From: Cryptomeria japonica
Lineage: Eukaryota; Streptophyta; Pinopsida; Cupressales; Cupressaceae
NCBI RefSeq assembly: GCF_030272615.1
Contig: NC_081409.1
Coordinates: 873,264,626 to 873,328,625, forward strand
Length of the DNA: 64,000 bases
Direction of reading: 5' to 3'
Shown: positions 36,265-49,466 of the stretch, piece after piece
How the letters are laid out: every line of letters starts with the position of its first letter
Numbering within the stretch: position 1 is the stretch's first letter
Notes under the pieces: model-generated
The model's database searches: none
Seen by the model: only the letters and a program-made list of their open reading frames with translations
Told to the model about the DNA's origin: nothing
Made by a program: the position numbers and the translations under genes

Positions 36265-37157
36265 TGTTGGGAAAAATGGTGTCTCAACCTTGCATTTATG
36301 TGAGGTTACTATTTATAGTAACTTTTCATTTGAGCACAAAATGGTGCGAAACTCTCCCTGAAGCTTCTGGTTGGCTAGATAAGCATTCCAGTAAAGTTGC
36401 GTCGCAAGGTCACAGCTAGTTTTGAAGATATTAAAGTTTTCGTCTTGGAGGGGTGCGATAAAATGTTTAAACTTAATTTTGTTGGCTTTATAGGCTCTGA
36501 AACTCCCTAAAAAGTGGTCGTAACCAGCGCAGTGGGTTATGAGGTGATAGAGCACTTTGCGAGATTTCTGGTGCTTCAAACGATTTGTTAATCGGACACC
36601 CGGTTCTCAAGTTATGGCCTCCGGAAATTTGTACTCCTGAAATAGTAAAAATAATTTGTATCGGATACATAAATGAGCTGTAAAAGGGAGCGACACGTGT
36701 TGATGTGTGCTTTAACATGTCATAGGGCATCTAGAAGGGAGATAAGGTCGGCTACACCTTATTGGGTGGTTTTAGCCCATGGTTTTGTAATACCGTTTGA
36801 CGGTTTCTTGTATTGTATCTCCTATTTATGAGGTGTGTGAGATAGAGGTTGTGTGCAAGAGTCTTATGGCTATTGAGTTGCCTCTGAATCTCTGATTAGT
36901 GGTACTCCTGCGAAGAGCTTGCTCTGCAAGTATGTTGTAATCTATTTTTGATTGCTGAATAAAATATTGAGCTGCTTTTGGAGTGTGGGATTTTTCTCCC
37001 GAAGGGTTTTCCCCACGTAAATCACTGTGTTGTGGTATGAATGCTATTATATCTATTTCTATTTTCTGTAACTGTTGTAAGGATCTGAAAATTTTTTGCA
37101 TTACCCTCCTCTCAAGGTTAGTGTAGGACGTTATTTCCGCTACTTAACTTCCTTACA
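36265..37157 (+). repeat. 5' LTR of nested Copia
   Basis: 893 bp. By eye it differs from the 3' LTR at roughly 50 sites (~6%): about 37 in the first ~430 bp and about 15 in the rest. Confidence 0.95.
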
Positions 37158-37159
37158 AG

Positions 37160-37171
37160 TGGTATCAGAGC
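37160..37171 (+). promoter_or_regulatory. Primer binding site, initiator tRNA-Met
   Basis: TGGTATCAGAGC, two bases after the 5' LTR end, is the classic plant Copia PBS. Confidence 0.95.
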
Positions 37172-37281
37172 CTGATCACCTTTGGTTTCAATTGTGGGCA
37201 GTTGGGTTTTTTGAACTAATCCAGATTTGAGTGGGAGCTTGTGCAGAAGACACTTTTTGATCTTGTTGCAGGAATATTCAG

Positions 37282-40200
37282 ATGGCGAGTTCGTCAGGGA
37301 GAATAGAGGTGGAGAAATTTAATGGAAGTAATTTTGAGATGTGGAAGTTGAAGATGGAAGATCTGCTAATAGATCGAGATCTTTGGGATGCTATTGATGC
37401 GAATGTCCAAAGGCCCTCAGATCCTACCGCGGCAGCTCAGTATGATGTTATGGACCAAAAAGCCAAGGGTCCAATCAGACTATGCCTGGCAAACTCTGTT
37501 CTAATCAATGTCCATGAAGAAAACTCTGCAAAGAAGCTATGGACTAAGCTTGGTGAGATGTATCAAGAAAAATCTTTATTAAATCAAATTTTCTTAAGAA
37601 AGAAATTGTATTCCTTGAAGATGGAAGAGGGTGGACGAATTGCAGACCACTTGGAAGAATTCAATATGTTGGTGGCTCAATTAGTATCCGTCGGTGTTAA
37701 GATGGACGAGGAGGAGAAATGTCAGATCTTGCTTTATTCTTTGCCTGATTCGTGGGATTCTCTTGTTATGGCTATCGGTAGTACTTCTATTGTTTTGAAA
37801 TCTGAAGACGTGGTGGGTGCCCTACTCGGTGAAGAGATGCGAAGGAAGGTATCCATTAGTTCAAAGGAAGCCCTAACCGTTTGTGGAAGACCTAAGGAGA
37901 AAGGCAAGAAGAATGAGAAGTGTGACAAGTCCAAATCCAAAGGGAGATCGAAATCTCCTAGAAAGTCCAAAGTCATTTGCTGAAATTGCGGTAAACTGGG
38001 TCACATCCATAAGGACTGCAAAGAAGAAAAGAAGAAGAAGAAAAAGAAAAAGTTCTATTCTGATTCTGAGTCCGATAAGGAAGATGGTGATGCATTTATT
38101 GCGGCTTTGGCAACTCATGCAGGTAATGATGCCTGACTAATTGACTCAGGTGCATCTTTTCATATGACTTCCAATAGAGATTGGTTTTCTGAATATGAAG
38201 GATTTAATGGAGGTAAGGTGTACTTGGGTGATGATTCACCTCTAGACATTGTTGGTCGAGGTAAAGTTAGAATCAGGTTTTCTGATGGTAGAATAAAAAG
38301 GATTAATGGTGTGCTACATATCCCTGGATTAAAACGAAACCTGTTATCTGTGAGCAAATTGATAGATGTGGGTGTGCAGGTAGTCTTTTCTGAAGCAGGA
38401 TGTAAGATGATTAAGGGTGCTATGGTAGTTGCTAGAGGTGTCAGGTTTGGCACTTTGTATAAGCTTGAAGCATACACTGTTGAGTGTAATAGCACTTCTG
38501 TAAAAAGTAAATCTGCGGATACTTCACTAGAATATTTGAAGGTTTCACCTTCAGCAGATGGAAATGGTTTTTGGGTACCTAAGGGTCCTCTTTCGTCTGA
38601 AGAAAAGTTACCTGCAGAGAAGACTATTTTATGGCACCAGAGACTTGGCCACATTGGAGAAAAGGGTCTAAGGACCTTGAAAAATAAAAACCTTGTTGAA
38701 GGTTTGAATGATTATAATCTTGACTTTGATTTCTGTGAGCATTGCATTTATGGAAAACAAAACCGCGTTCAGTTTTACTCGAGTTCTCATAAAACTTGTA
38801 GTGTTTTGGATCTTATCCATTCTGATGTGTTTGGTCTAGTAGATGTCTCTTCGATTGGACAATCCACATATTATGTTTCATTTATTGATGATTTTAGTAG
38901 AAGGACATGGGTATATTTTCTAAAGAGTAAATCTGAAGTTTTTAGTCGTTTTAAAGAATTTAAAGCAATGGTTGAGTTGCAGACTGGAAAGAAAATAAAA
39001 TGTTTGAGAACTGATAATGGCGGTGAGTTTTGCTCCAATGATTTTGATAGATTCTGTAAAGACTGTGAAATTAACAGGCAGAAGACAACTCCGTATTCTC
39101 CACAACAGAATGGAGTTGCAGAAAGAATGAACAGGACACTGATGGAAAAGGCTAGGAGTATGTTGAGTGGTGCTGGTCTCGAACAAAAGTTTTGGGCTGA
39201 AGCTGTTGCCACTGCTTGCTACCTGATTAACAGGTCTCCTACATCAGCTCTTGTTGATAAAACGCCTATGGAAGCATGGTCAGGTCACAAGCCTTCATTG
39301 AGACATCTTAGAGTTTTTGGTTGCGAGGCATATGCACATGTGCCAAAGGAGAAGCGAGCAAAGTTGAAAAACAAGGGTGTGAAATGTATCTTCATCGGGT
39401 ATAGTTATGGTGTGAAAGGATACAAGCTTTGGGACCCTGTTGCACAAAAGGTAATTCACAGTAGAAGTGTTATTTTTAGAGAAATTAAGTCTCCTTCTGT
39501 TACATTGCAGCTAGAACAGACTAAAAAAGAAGATGTGATTCAACTTCCTTCTACACCTGAAAGAGTTGAATCGAGACCCCTAGATAGGCAAGAAGTTGAG
39601 GAGAGCTCGTCTAGCTCTGAATCTTCAGAAGAGGAGGAAGAACCTCCAACTCAGCTTGTTCGAAGGTCTACAAGACATAGACAACCACCTGAAAGGTATT
39701 CACCTAATGATTGGAGATGTATTTTTGCTCTGAATACTAGTGTGGATGAATCAAAATCTGTAGAAGAGGCATTAGGTATGAATGATGCAGAATCTTGGAA
39801 GATTGCTATGGAGGAAGAAATGGCAGCTTTGAAAAAGAATGATACATGGGATCTTGTACCATTGCCTGAAGGACGAAAACCTGTTGGTTTTAAATGGGTG
39901 TTCAAGAAAAAGATTGGTTCAGATGGAAGCATTGAGAAGTATAAAGCAAAGTTGGTTGCAAAAGGCTACTCTCAGGTTGAGGGTGTTGATTATGGTGAGA
40001 TATTTTCTCCTGTTGCAAAAATGACGTCCATTAGATTTTTGCTTTCTATTGCTACTGCTTATGATTTAGAGGTTGAGCAAATGGATGTGAAAAATGCTTT
40101 CCTTCTTGGTGATTTGGAGGAAGATATTTATATGACACAGCCGGAGCACTATGTGGTGAAAGGCAAAAGTAATTTGGTCTATAAATTGAAGAAATCTTTG

Positions 40201-41328
40201 TATGGCCTCAAACAAAGTCCTAGGATGTGGTACCAGAAGTTTGATACATATGTGTTGAGTTTGGGATTTGAACGTTCTAAATCAGATCACTGTGTTTATT
40301 ATAAATCTGATGGTGATCATTTCTTATTCATTGCATTGTATGTTGATGATATGTTATTCATTGGTAAAGGGAAAGGTATGATTTCAGAACTGAAGTCTCA
40401 GCTCGCTGCTAAATTTGAAATGAAAGATCTTGGTGCAGCAAAGCACATTCTTGGGATGGAAATTAGAAGAGATAGGGTCAACAGAAAGCTATGGCTAGGC
40501 CAGAGTAAGTATGTGAATTCAGTGTTACAGAGGTTCAACATGCAGAATTGTAGACCATTGAGTGTTCCTTTTACAGTTGGAACGAAACTATCTATTTCAG
40601 ATTGTCCTACATCCCCATTGGAGATGGAAGACTTGAGCAGAGTGCCTTACTAGAGTGCGGTTGGAAGCTTGATGTATGCTATGGTTTGTACTAGACCAGA
40701 CATTGCCCAAGAAGTGGGAGTACTTTCTAGATATATGTCTAATCCTGGTAGAGTTCATTGGGATGCAGTCAAAAGAGTCTTCAGATATTTGAAGGGTACT
40801 TCAGAGTATTCTTTGTGTTATCATGGTAATTTAGTTGGAGACATGACTTCCCTTGATATCCATGGTTATGTGGATTCAGATTGGGCAGGTGATATTGATA
40901 GCAGAAGATCCACCAGTGCTTATGTGTTTAGTTTGTTTGGTGGTGCAATTAGTTGGATGAGTAAGCGACAGGCTGTGGTTGCTTTATCCACTACTGAAGC
41001 AGAGTATATGGCAGCTACTCATGCTTGTAAAGAGGCCATTTGGATTAAGAGACTATGTTCGTTTATTGGAATAAAACAAGGTACAGTGATAGTTTATTGT
41101 GACAGTCAGAGTGCAATTAGCCTAGCTAAGAACCTGACATTTCATGCTCGAACCAAACATATTGATGTTCAGTATCATTTTGTTAGAGATATGGTCGAAG
41201 ATGGTAGGGTGAAGTTGGTTAAGATGGAAACTTTGATGAATGTTGCAGATGCTTTAACCAAGGCTGTGAGCACAGAGAAGTTCAGATGGTGTTCAGAGTC
41301 TATGGGCCTTATGGCCCATAGCAATTGA
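37282..41328 (+). pseudogene. Copia gag-pol polyprotein, three in-frame stops
   Basis: A single frame of 1348 codons, with no frameshift, is broken by TGA 37981-37983, TGA 38134-38136 and TAG 40651-40653. Gag (UBN2 type, MASSSGRIEVEKFNGSNFEM) covers residues 1-233. The first stop replaces the second residue of the zinc knuckle (C*NCGKLGHIHKDC), almost certainly a Trp. The protease motif LIDSGASFHM lies near 286-295, directly after the second stop (again a Trp-like site). GAG-pre-integrase WHQRLGH is near 451. Integrase catalytic residues are D515, D578 (RTDNGGEF) and E614 (VAERMNRT), with the usual D-35-E spacing. RT has YVDD at 1020-1023. The third stop lies in VPY*SAVGSLMYAM (usually Gln). 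RNase H has YVDSDWAG near 1196 and STTEAEY. Apart from the stops, all catalytic residues I checked are present. Confidence 0.95.
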
Positions 41329-41372
41329 TTCATTGTGTTGACATTCCCTTCCGCTCCTGCAAGGTGTTCGAC

Positions 41373-41384
41373 AAGTGGGAGATT
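41373..41384 (+). promoter_or_regulatory. Polypurine tract of nested Copia
   Basis: aagtgggagatt lies directly before the 3' LTR, 45 bp after the RNase H stop codon. Confidence 0.75.
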
Positions 41385-42278
41385 TGTTGGGAAAAATGGT
41401 GTCTCAACTTTGCATTTATGCGAGGTTACTACTTATAGTAAGTTTTCATTTGAGCAGGAAATGGTGCGAAACTCTCTCTGAAGCTTCTGGTTGGCTAGAT
41501 AAGCATTCTTGTAAAGTTGCGTCGCAAGGTCACAACTAGTTTTGAAGATATTAAAGTTTTCATCTTGGAGGGGTGCGATAAAATGTTTAAACTTAATTTT
41601 GGAGGCTTTAGAGGCTCCGAAATGCCCTGAAAAGTGGCCGTAACCAGTGCAGCGAGTTATGGAGTGATAGAGCACTTCGCGAGCTTTCCGGTGCTTCAAA
41701 CGGTTCATCAATTGGACACCCGGTTCTCAAGTTATGGCCTCTAGAAGTTTGTACTCCTAAAATAGGAAAAATAATTTGTATCGGATACATAAATGAGCTG
41801 TAAAAGGGAGCAACACGTGTTGATGTGTGCTTTAACATGTCATAGGGCATCTAGAAGGGAGTTAAGGTCAGCTACACCTTATTGGGTGGTTTTAGCCCAT
41901 GGTTTTGTAATACCGTTTGGTTGTTTCTTGTATTGTATCTCCTATTTATGAGGTGTGTGAGATAGAGGTCGTGTGTAAGAGTCTTATGGCTATTGAGTTG
42001 CCTCTGAATCTCTGATTAGTGGTACTCCCACGAAGAGCTTTCTCTGCAAGTATGTTGTAATCTATTTTTGATTGCTGAATAAAATATTGAGCTGCTTTTG
42101 GAGTGTGGGGTTTTTCTCTCGAAAGGGTTTTCCCCATGTAAATCACTGTGTTGTGGTATGAATGCTATTATATCTATTTCTATTTTCTGTAACTGTTGTA
42201 ACGATCTGAAAAAGTTTTGCATTACCCTCCTCTCAAGGTTAGTGTAGGAAGTTGTTTCCGCTACTTAACTTCCTTACA
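41385..42278 (+). repeat. 3' LTR of nested Copia
   Basis: 894 bp, ending CCTTACA and followed by gtctc. This continues the interrupted gag-only Copia sequence exactly as in copy A. Confidence 0.95.
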
Positions 42279-43565
42279 GTCTCCAAGTCTCTAGTGATAA
42301 CTGAATCAAGTGTGAACTCCACAGTTTTCTTAGTTGCCCCATGTGTGATTTGATAGATGGAAAGAAGATTGTTTGTCAAATGCGGTACACACAACAAATC
42401 ATTGAAGGAGTTATCCCTAATGGCAATAGATCCCTTCCAATTCACATCCATGTATGTATTATTGCCCATCAAAATCTGCGGCATGTGGCAAGGCTCAAAT
42501 GCATAAAACATAGAATGTCAATATGTCATATGATGAGAAGCCCTTGAATCTAGAAGTCATCTCCCTGAATCATGAGTTGTAGTAGCACAAAGAGCTTGTC
42601 CCTTTCCTTTATCTATCCCAAAAGAGTGATCATTTCCTCTGTCTTTATCCTTGGATGAAACAACCGATGTAGACATTCTAGAAGGTAGGCTGATTTTGTT
42701 CTCTCAATAAGATTCTTCAACTCATCAATATCCTTATTGTAACAATGTTTTCATCATGTCCTGACTTCTTGCAATATGCACAAAAAAGATTGTCCTTCTA
42801 TGATTTCCTCTTAGGTGAGAATGGTGAATCACTTTTTGTGGAGAGGATGATTGTGCTCCATCTTGTTGTGGTTTTGACTTAGATTTCTTTTGATTCTTGC
42901 ATTTTCCTCAATTGCTTTGATTCCCTTTATGAGCTACCAAAGCTTGTGGATTTGAAGATTTAAGAATCCCCATCTTGGTCAACTTAGATTGCTCAAGTAT
43001 CAACATCTCCATAAATGAATCAAATGAGGGAGAAGTGTATGAGGAATCTTGAGCTAACCTATGGGTGTGAAAGCTAGATACAAAGGCTGCATACTCTGAA
43101 GGAAGTTTGTCCAACAAGTTGTAAACCAATTGAGCATCTCTTTTGTCAATTCCATAATCCTTTAGCTTTGCTCTTAACTCAATTTCTTTTGTGACATAAT
43201 ATTGGATTGTATCAAAATCCTTAGGATCCAAAGTTATGAGTTTACTATCAAGCTCGTAGCCCTTAATCTCATCAACTTGACCATACAATTTCTCATAAAT
43301 ATCCCAAGCCTCTTTAATTGTTGTACACTTCTCAATGTGAAAAATGAGGTCATCTGATACATACTTTCTAAGAGTTCCAAGTGCCATAGCATTCTTAGTG
43401 TGCAATTCAATTTGAGCATTAGGATTAGCCTTAGGATCAGGTGTTGTTGTTATAGTTCAATTTATATAATGAATGAGTCATTTTTCCATTAGTTTACTAC
43501 AAGACTTAATCTTCCATGAAGCATAATTATGAGGAGTTAAAAGTGGAAATTTAGGAGAACCCGTA
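42279..43565 (-). pseudogene. Gag-only Copia gag and protease-like part (copy B)
   Basis: Counterpart of 25770-27045. The UBN2 gag frame is at 42908-43405 (MALGTLRKYVSDD, LDKLPSEYAAFVSSF) and the protease-like part at 42279-42511 (CHMPQILMGNNTYMDV). The latter is cut by the nested Copia after SVITRDLET. The gag start codon of copy A is changed here (gtag for atag context near 43562). The decayed zinc knuckle and frameshifts are shared with copy A, so they predate the duplication. Confidence 0.75.
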
Positions 43566-44041
43566 GCACCAAAATGAATGATAGAGAGAGGCACAATCAC
43601 ACAAGGCACCCCCCCAAATTCCCTCAATCAAGAAACCCCCCCAAAATGATGATTTGGCACTTTATACTTAGTGCATACACAATGGGCCACTTGTAAAATA
43701 AGGCAAAGTGGACTTCTGATTTCAATTTACAACTTCTCAAAATGAGATATAAGAGACTTCAACAAATACTGCTAGTGATCTAAACTCAGATCCAAGCAAA
43801 ATATAAGTACCAAATAGGCCAAAAATGACCAAATACTGAAAGTACAATTTCAACTCAAAATCACTACAAAATAATGGCAGATTATGAAAGTAGACAAAAA
43901 ATTATGCACTTTCAAAAAAATGGCACCTGAAAAGGAGTCCATATGAGCCCGAATGAAGGCTCCAAATTCAAAAAAATTGGGATTTCATGACTTCAGAAAA
44001 CATTGTATCTGAAAATCCAAAAACTCCTGCACCATTGTATA
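43566..44041 (-). other. Leader of the gag-only Copia (copy B)
   Basis: Non-coding, colinear with 27046-27522 of copy A. No feature beyond A-rich runs. Confidence 0.5.
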
Positions 44042-44262
44042 GATCACCCACCGAAGGTGGAATTATCACTCCCTAATAAGTGGATATGATAAAGTAGTAA
44101 CAAGATCAACACCATAAAAAGTGGAAATTCTCCTACACACACTATCCCAATATGGCACAAATGCCCAAGTGTCTCGTACCCAAACTACTATGAAATGCAT
44201 TTCCTAAGTAAACTTAAGGAGGGTGTAATAATTTCCATGATGAATAATTATTTACAACAACA
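44042..44262 (-). repeat. Truncated 5' LTR of the gag-only Copia (copy B)
   Basis: Same truncation point as in copy A (gatcaccca preceded by ttgtata), confirming it is an old lesion. Confidence 0.7.
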
Positions 44263-47200
44263 CCTATGATAACCCTTGCTCGCTAAAGGTTGTTGTTAAA
44301 ACCCTCATTCTATGGTTTTTGGGGTCTTTTGTCTACTGATTTAGACACACTATTTTGACTATCCTGATTTGTAATGTTATACTTCTATAACTTGGTGTTT
44401 CATTGCTTGTGGCTGCTCTTTTTTTTCTAGTTATCTTTATTGCAGCCTTTAGATTTTGGGATCTAGACTCCCATAAGTCCAGAAAGTTTCAAGTCCTTTC
44501 AAAAACCTATGGTTCATTTTCAAGTAGTCTAGTCAATTTTATGATGGCAACTCTATGATTGTAAGGGTTTTAGAGACCCTTCAAAACCTATTTTATCCTA
44601 ATAAAAAAAATATATTAAATATATATATTTATACTTGCACAAGAAATTAAATAAGTCAAATTATTTAACTTTTTCCAGCCACCAGCCACTTGCCTATTCC
44701 TTTCTTCCACCACTTGTACATTATCTTCCACTCCCTCTTGCATCTTTAGCCACCACTTTCTCCTATGCAATCTCTACTATTGACCTCTTCTATGTTGAAT
44801 TCAAATTCAATAGTTAATCTTAATCTATCTATTTTTACAAATTCAAATATATTATTTGTTTAACCGGAACATTTGAGCTTTCCTTTTAGCTTTCTAACAC
44901 TTATGCTTGGAAATTTTTGAGAGCAACGAATATCAACAATGAAGGAGACTAATTGATAATGGAGATTTTAGTATTGAATGCTTAATTTTCTTTGTTTTAC
45001 TTGCTATTTTATTTTAGGTCTTGCATCCATTATTATATTCTCCATTGGATGACTAGTCAGTGTGCATAGATTAGAGGATTTTTTATTGTCTTAATATGGT
45101 TTTTGCACTTTAGTTTTTTTGGTCATACACCTTCATCAATGGTATTAGAGCTAGTGTTCGTGAGCATGTCGATAGAGGATTGAACTTGAAGTAATATACC
45201 ACCAAGTTCTATAGGTGATGTGCATGAATTTGTTACTATCCTTGAACAAAGGTTGAGAGTAAAGTTAAAAGAGAAGATTAGAAGAATCAATAGCTTCTAG
45301 AAATTTCAATCTAGGAAGAAGTTGAAAGAGATTGTAGAAGAGGCAAATCTTTGTGAAGGCTTGAAAATATTGATAGCAGAGGAGGAAATTAAAGAAAGAG
45401 TTGTGACAATAGATGAAATTGAGATTGTGGTAATAAAAGCAAAATGGATCAAATTGATTGTAGATAAAGGAGATGATAAAGTGGCATGCCTTATTAGAAG
45501 CATGAAATAAGAGAATGAAATTAAAGCTATAGCATATGATGGAAAGGTAAAACCTTATTTTATTATATTTGAGAAAGATGAAAGTAATGAAAATTGGCAT
45601 CTTGTAGAGATGAGGGAGGAAAAGTTAATGAATGCAAATAAGTTGTTTTTTTCCTGATTTGTATATAGAGAAATAGTTTTATGATGTTGTGGAGGATAGT
45701 GTAGATACATATTAGTGCAGATGACCAACATATAGTGCACTCGATCTCACAATACTAGAGAGGAATAAGAGTTGAAACTAGTCAAATTATGTTGTACAAA
45801 TGATTTGACATTGAGAAAGAGAAGAAAAGAGTAGAGTTGTTGGAGTAATGCTTTCTTTGGCTAGGTATTAGAAGAGAAGAAAGAATATATTTAATGTACA
45901 TGTTACAATGATGGAGTTTGTTGAATGTTGTTTATATCTTGAAAGGATGACTCTACCATCTAAATCCATTTTGTGAGACCAAGTTCACAAAAAATTTCCT
46001 ATCTCGAGTGCCTGATGTAGGAGCATCAAGGAGTGTAAGAGAAATCTTGCATCACTAAAAAATATTTATTTAACTTTTCTATTAGGTTAGGCGACTAATA
46101 ATCAATAAAGGCTAACTACACACTATTATGTGTCTTCACGTTCCTTGGAAAGTGTTCATAAGGATATAGGGAATACAATAATTCATTATTTATGGCCTAT
46201 GTGACATGGTAAATGTAATTCTCAAGGGTGAACACATGTCAGTCGTGGTTATAAGGCATAATGGTGGGAAGTTGAAGAGTCTTGATTACACATCGATAAT
46301 ACAAAGCATTAGTTTGGGGAAGATGAAGAGTCCTGCAATGCATGATATTCTATTGCCTATGTGTTTCCTTTCTAGGTGTCATATGATGCATTTACTAAAA
46401 GGGGATTTGGATTTTCTAAGTGGTTTTAGCTCACGATTTTTGGTTCTCACTAAAGTATTCCTCCCCACAAATTTTTATATATTCGGGTGTTGAGCTTGTA
46501 GATTTATCATTCGAAGTTCAATTCTTCATTTAAGTGGTTTTACTAGTGTAGCTTGTAGCTCTAGCTTGTAGGTTTTGTAAATCCCATGTTGCTAATGTTT
46601 TGTAGTTCTGATTATTGTATTTCCATTTTGTTTAAATAATAGAGAGAAATTTATTTCCTTTCTTGTAATTTATGTCTTATTCTCTTTCTTTTGCTATGAG
46701 TGTTATTGGGTGGAGTAGTCTTTCATCAAGTGTAAATTCCACACAATATATAACAAGTCTAAATTCCAAAATTGACGGGAGAGTTAACAAGACCTCTTTC
46801 ATACAATTTTAACAATAATGAATTACATTTCCTTCTTAAATTCTGATGATTACAATAAATCACTATTTTAGTAACTACAATCTTAACCTTTCATTTCAAA
46901 CAAACTTAATCATGACCCTTCGTTATCTCCTCAATCTTAAAAAAATAACCTCACTCATTCTCCACAATTGATCTTCTAATCACATTTATATTATTCATCT
47001 CCCCTCCCAAAATTCAATGAGCTTTACGGTCTCACTTTAATTATTAAATCTTATGCTAATATGTATCCACCCGGACGGCTGAAGATTGGCCGTGAAGACT
47101 GGGGGAGGGCGGCTGCTACCTACCCTTGACTTTGCTGTTCTAAAGTCAACAAAACACGTGTATTGCAAAAGTTTGCTATGGGAATAATAAAGCTTCCCAA

Positions 47201-48939
47201 GCTTCTACATTCAACAGTCACAAGTATTCGTCGCCAAAATTCCAAAGTTGACTAGAAAGCTAGCAGCACTATAAAGTCTTTTCATACGAAATGTTTCATA
47301 ACGTCTTCCACTTCGCACACATTACATGACCAAATTTTTTTTTAGCATTTGTTAGATTCGATATATTTTGTTTTGTTAGGTGAGTAAATTTATATCATTG
47401 TAGAATATATAAATTATGGGTTTCATATTTAGAAATGTTTAGTATTGGGAAAATTTAATATCAAAAGAGAAATATTGATGTAAAAAATGAGTAAATCAAG
47501 AGGACATGCAGATATAAGCTCTTGGTTTAGAGTCAAATGATTTATATAATATCATTTGTTGGTGTTGAAGTAGCCAAAAACTTGTAAGATCAATTCCACA
47601 AATAAAATTTATAATTTAAGAAAATATTATCATACAAATAATATGTAAAGAGTATAAAAGACAGAACTTGCATATAAAGATAAGGATGATGTTACAATAA
47701 GGTAGAATTCAAAGTCTAACTATCCCTCCAAATGTAAAACTCACATAGGAAGCTTGAAACAAGTGAAGGTACGTTTGTAGAATTTACAAGAGGTGAGACA
47801 AAAAGTGAGATTAAGCTAGTATAAATAGGTCTACTAGGTACTTCATAAAAGTAATTTAGGTAGATAAAGATGCTTTTAAAACTAATGGGTAACTTTGTCT
47901 AATTTTTTTTCTTAACTTTTGAGGTTGGATTGTATAATATTTGTCTTATTTGATAAGGTACATTAATCTCTTTAAGTTACACATGTGAGGAAAGGAATAA
48001 TGGATTGGGATGAGTGTTTACATGATTCTCGTTTATTTATTCACATGGCATATAATTATAAATCTTAAAATTTATAAAGTTTTATATGGAGAATCTAAAA
48101 TTGTTTTGTCATCTTTTTCCATGTATAACACATTGAGAGTATGAATACTTTTGGAGGCTAAATTTTTCTTTTCTTTTGATATTGATTTGGAAATCCTTCT
48201 TCTTATCCTTTCCCAAATTATCCTATCGCGCCTCTTCAATCTTCAAAGAAGATGTCTTATGATTATGATTCTTTGGGATTTTTTCACAATTTAATCAAGA
48301 GGTTGCTTCAAAGGTTTGTAATTTTTCTTCAGAGATAGTTGATCTATTTTCACTTTCATTCACTTCTTCTTCAAAGTCACTAACTGAGGCTTTCATCTTT
48401 CCTGATCAATAGGACTATCATTGTCTTTCACATTTGATTACAGGACACATTTTATCATATTCATCTTTGGAATTTATTCTACATTAGTTTTCACCTAGTT
48501 CTAGCTTGTTGTTTTCTTGTTTGTTTCGACATGTGCCTTAATTAATTGTGGCATCATTATATTTCGTGGACAAGGAGACATATGAGTAGCTTTCAAAGGC
48601 ATAATATATATTCTTTGCACTCCCATATTTCATTTCATATCCAAAATGGGTAGCATACCTGCATCTATGCATGTTTTTGGTTTTTTCCTAAGGGGAAACA
48701 AGTGGATTGTAAGGATTGGATGTTATTTTTTCTTCAAACCCTTATCATTCTTACAAGAGATTATTCAATCTCAGGGGGCTACATAATCTCTCTCTTTCCC
48801 TCCTATAGTGGGCTATCCATTGGATTTGTGCGAAGGATGGAAATCTTCTGAGTATTGGTGTTGAAACCTCGATACATCACTTCATTGCTCACTTATACAT
48901 GATTTAGATTATCTCTTTTTGGAAAGGAATTTTTTTCTT
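44263..48939. other. Copy B of the relic and promoter-like region; no intact gene
   Basis: Colinear with 27744-32419. It contains the second PBS-like tggtattagagc (near 45140), the gag-like remnant (45322-45510, EEANLCEGLKILIAEEE) and the second promoter-like segment (47125-47280). Frames differ from copy A by small indels, so none is likely to be coding. Confidence 0.55.
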
Positions 48940-49145
48940 CCTCACCCAAACTCATCACCTAAAGAAACAACCACCTCATCCTCATCTTCCTCCACCAGGG
49001 TGTTTGTGCACCATATATTACTAGACGCAACCCCCGCAACACATTATCTTAGGAAATAGATGCCAGTCCTTATCGAATTGCACCTTGGCACGACATTCAT
49101 GCAACACCCTAGAGAACAGACAGCTACAAAGGGTCATCATCGTCC

Positions 49146-49466
49146 TCACCAATCTCGGGCTGCATTCCCCCATCTGAAATCAAACCTCGACTGGGGATGA
49201 CACAATAAATGAATCACTTTTAAACTTCCACAACATCTACTCCAGATTAACTTTCTTGCTATAGTATTCACCATTTTCTCAAACGCCCTAACATCGAAGA
49301 GCATGGCAACAAATATTGAGGCCACGACTATATTCACCTTATAGTGACCACTACCTCGTAAATATGCATCTCCCAGCACCAAGCAAATTACATGAAGCAT
49401 CACACCAGCCCTCAATTTAAATATCTCGATCAGCCTCCTTTCTAAGATGTCTTTGAAGAACACCAT
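49146..49466 (-). pseudogene. Relic of an unrecognised, probably TE-carried protein (copy B)
   Basis: 106 codons, duplicate of 33902-34222 with changes such as GNGHY to GSGHY and VREF to VRAF. No indel separates the copies, but the changes are mostly non-synonymous, as expected of drift after a recent duplication. Confidence 0.4.

Larger units (their letters stand above)
36260..42283 (+). mobile_element. Full-length Copia element nested in copy B
   Basis: The element is 36265-42278 (6,014 bp) with LTRs of 893 and 894 bp (TGTTGGGAAA...CCTTACA), an initiator-Met PBS, one gag-pol frame and a purine-rich tract. Copy A preserves the empty site (ctctaGTCTCcaag). The right flank has gtctc; the left flank has gttta, so the target duplication is imperfect (3 of 5). 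Domain order protease-integrase-RT-RNase H defines Copia. The gag and RT style suggests the Tork/TNT1-like group (inference). Confidence 0.95.
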
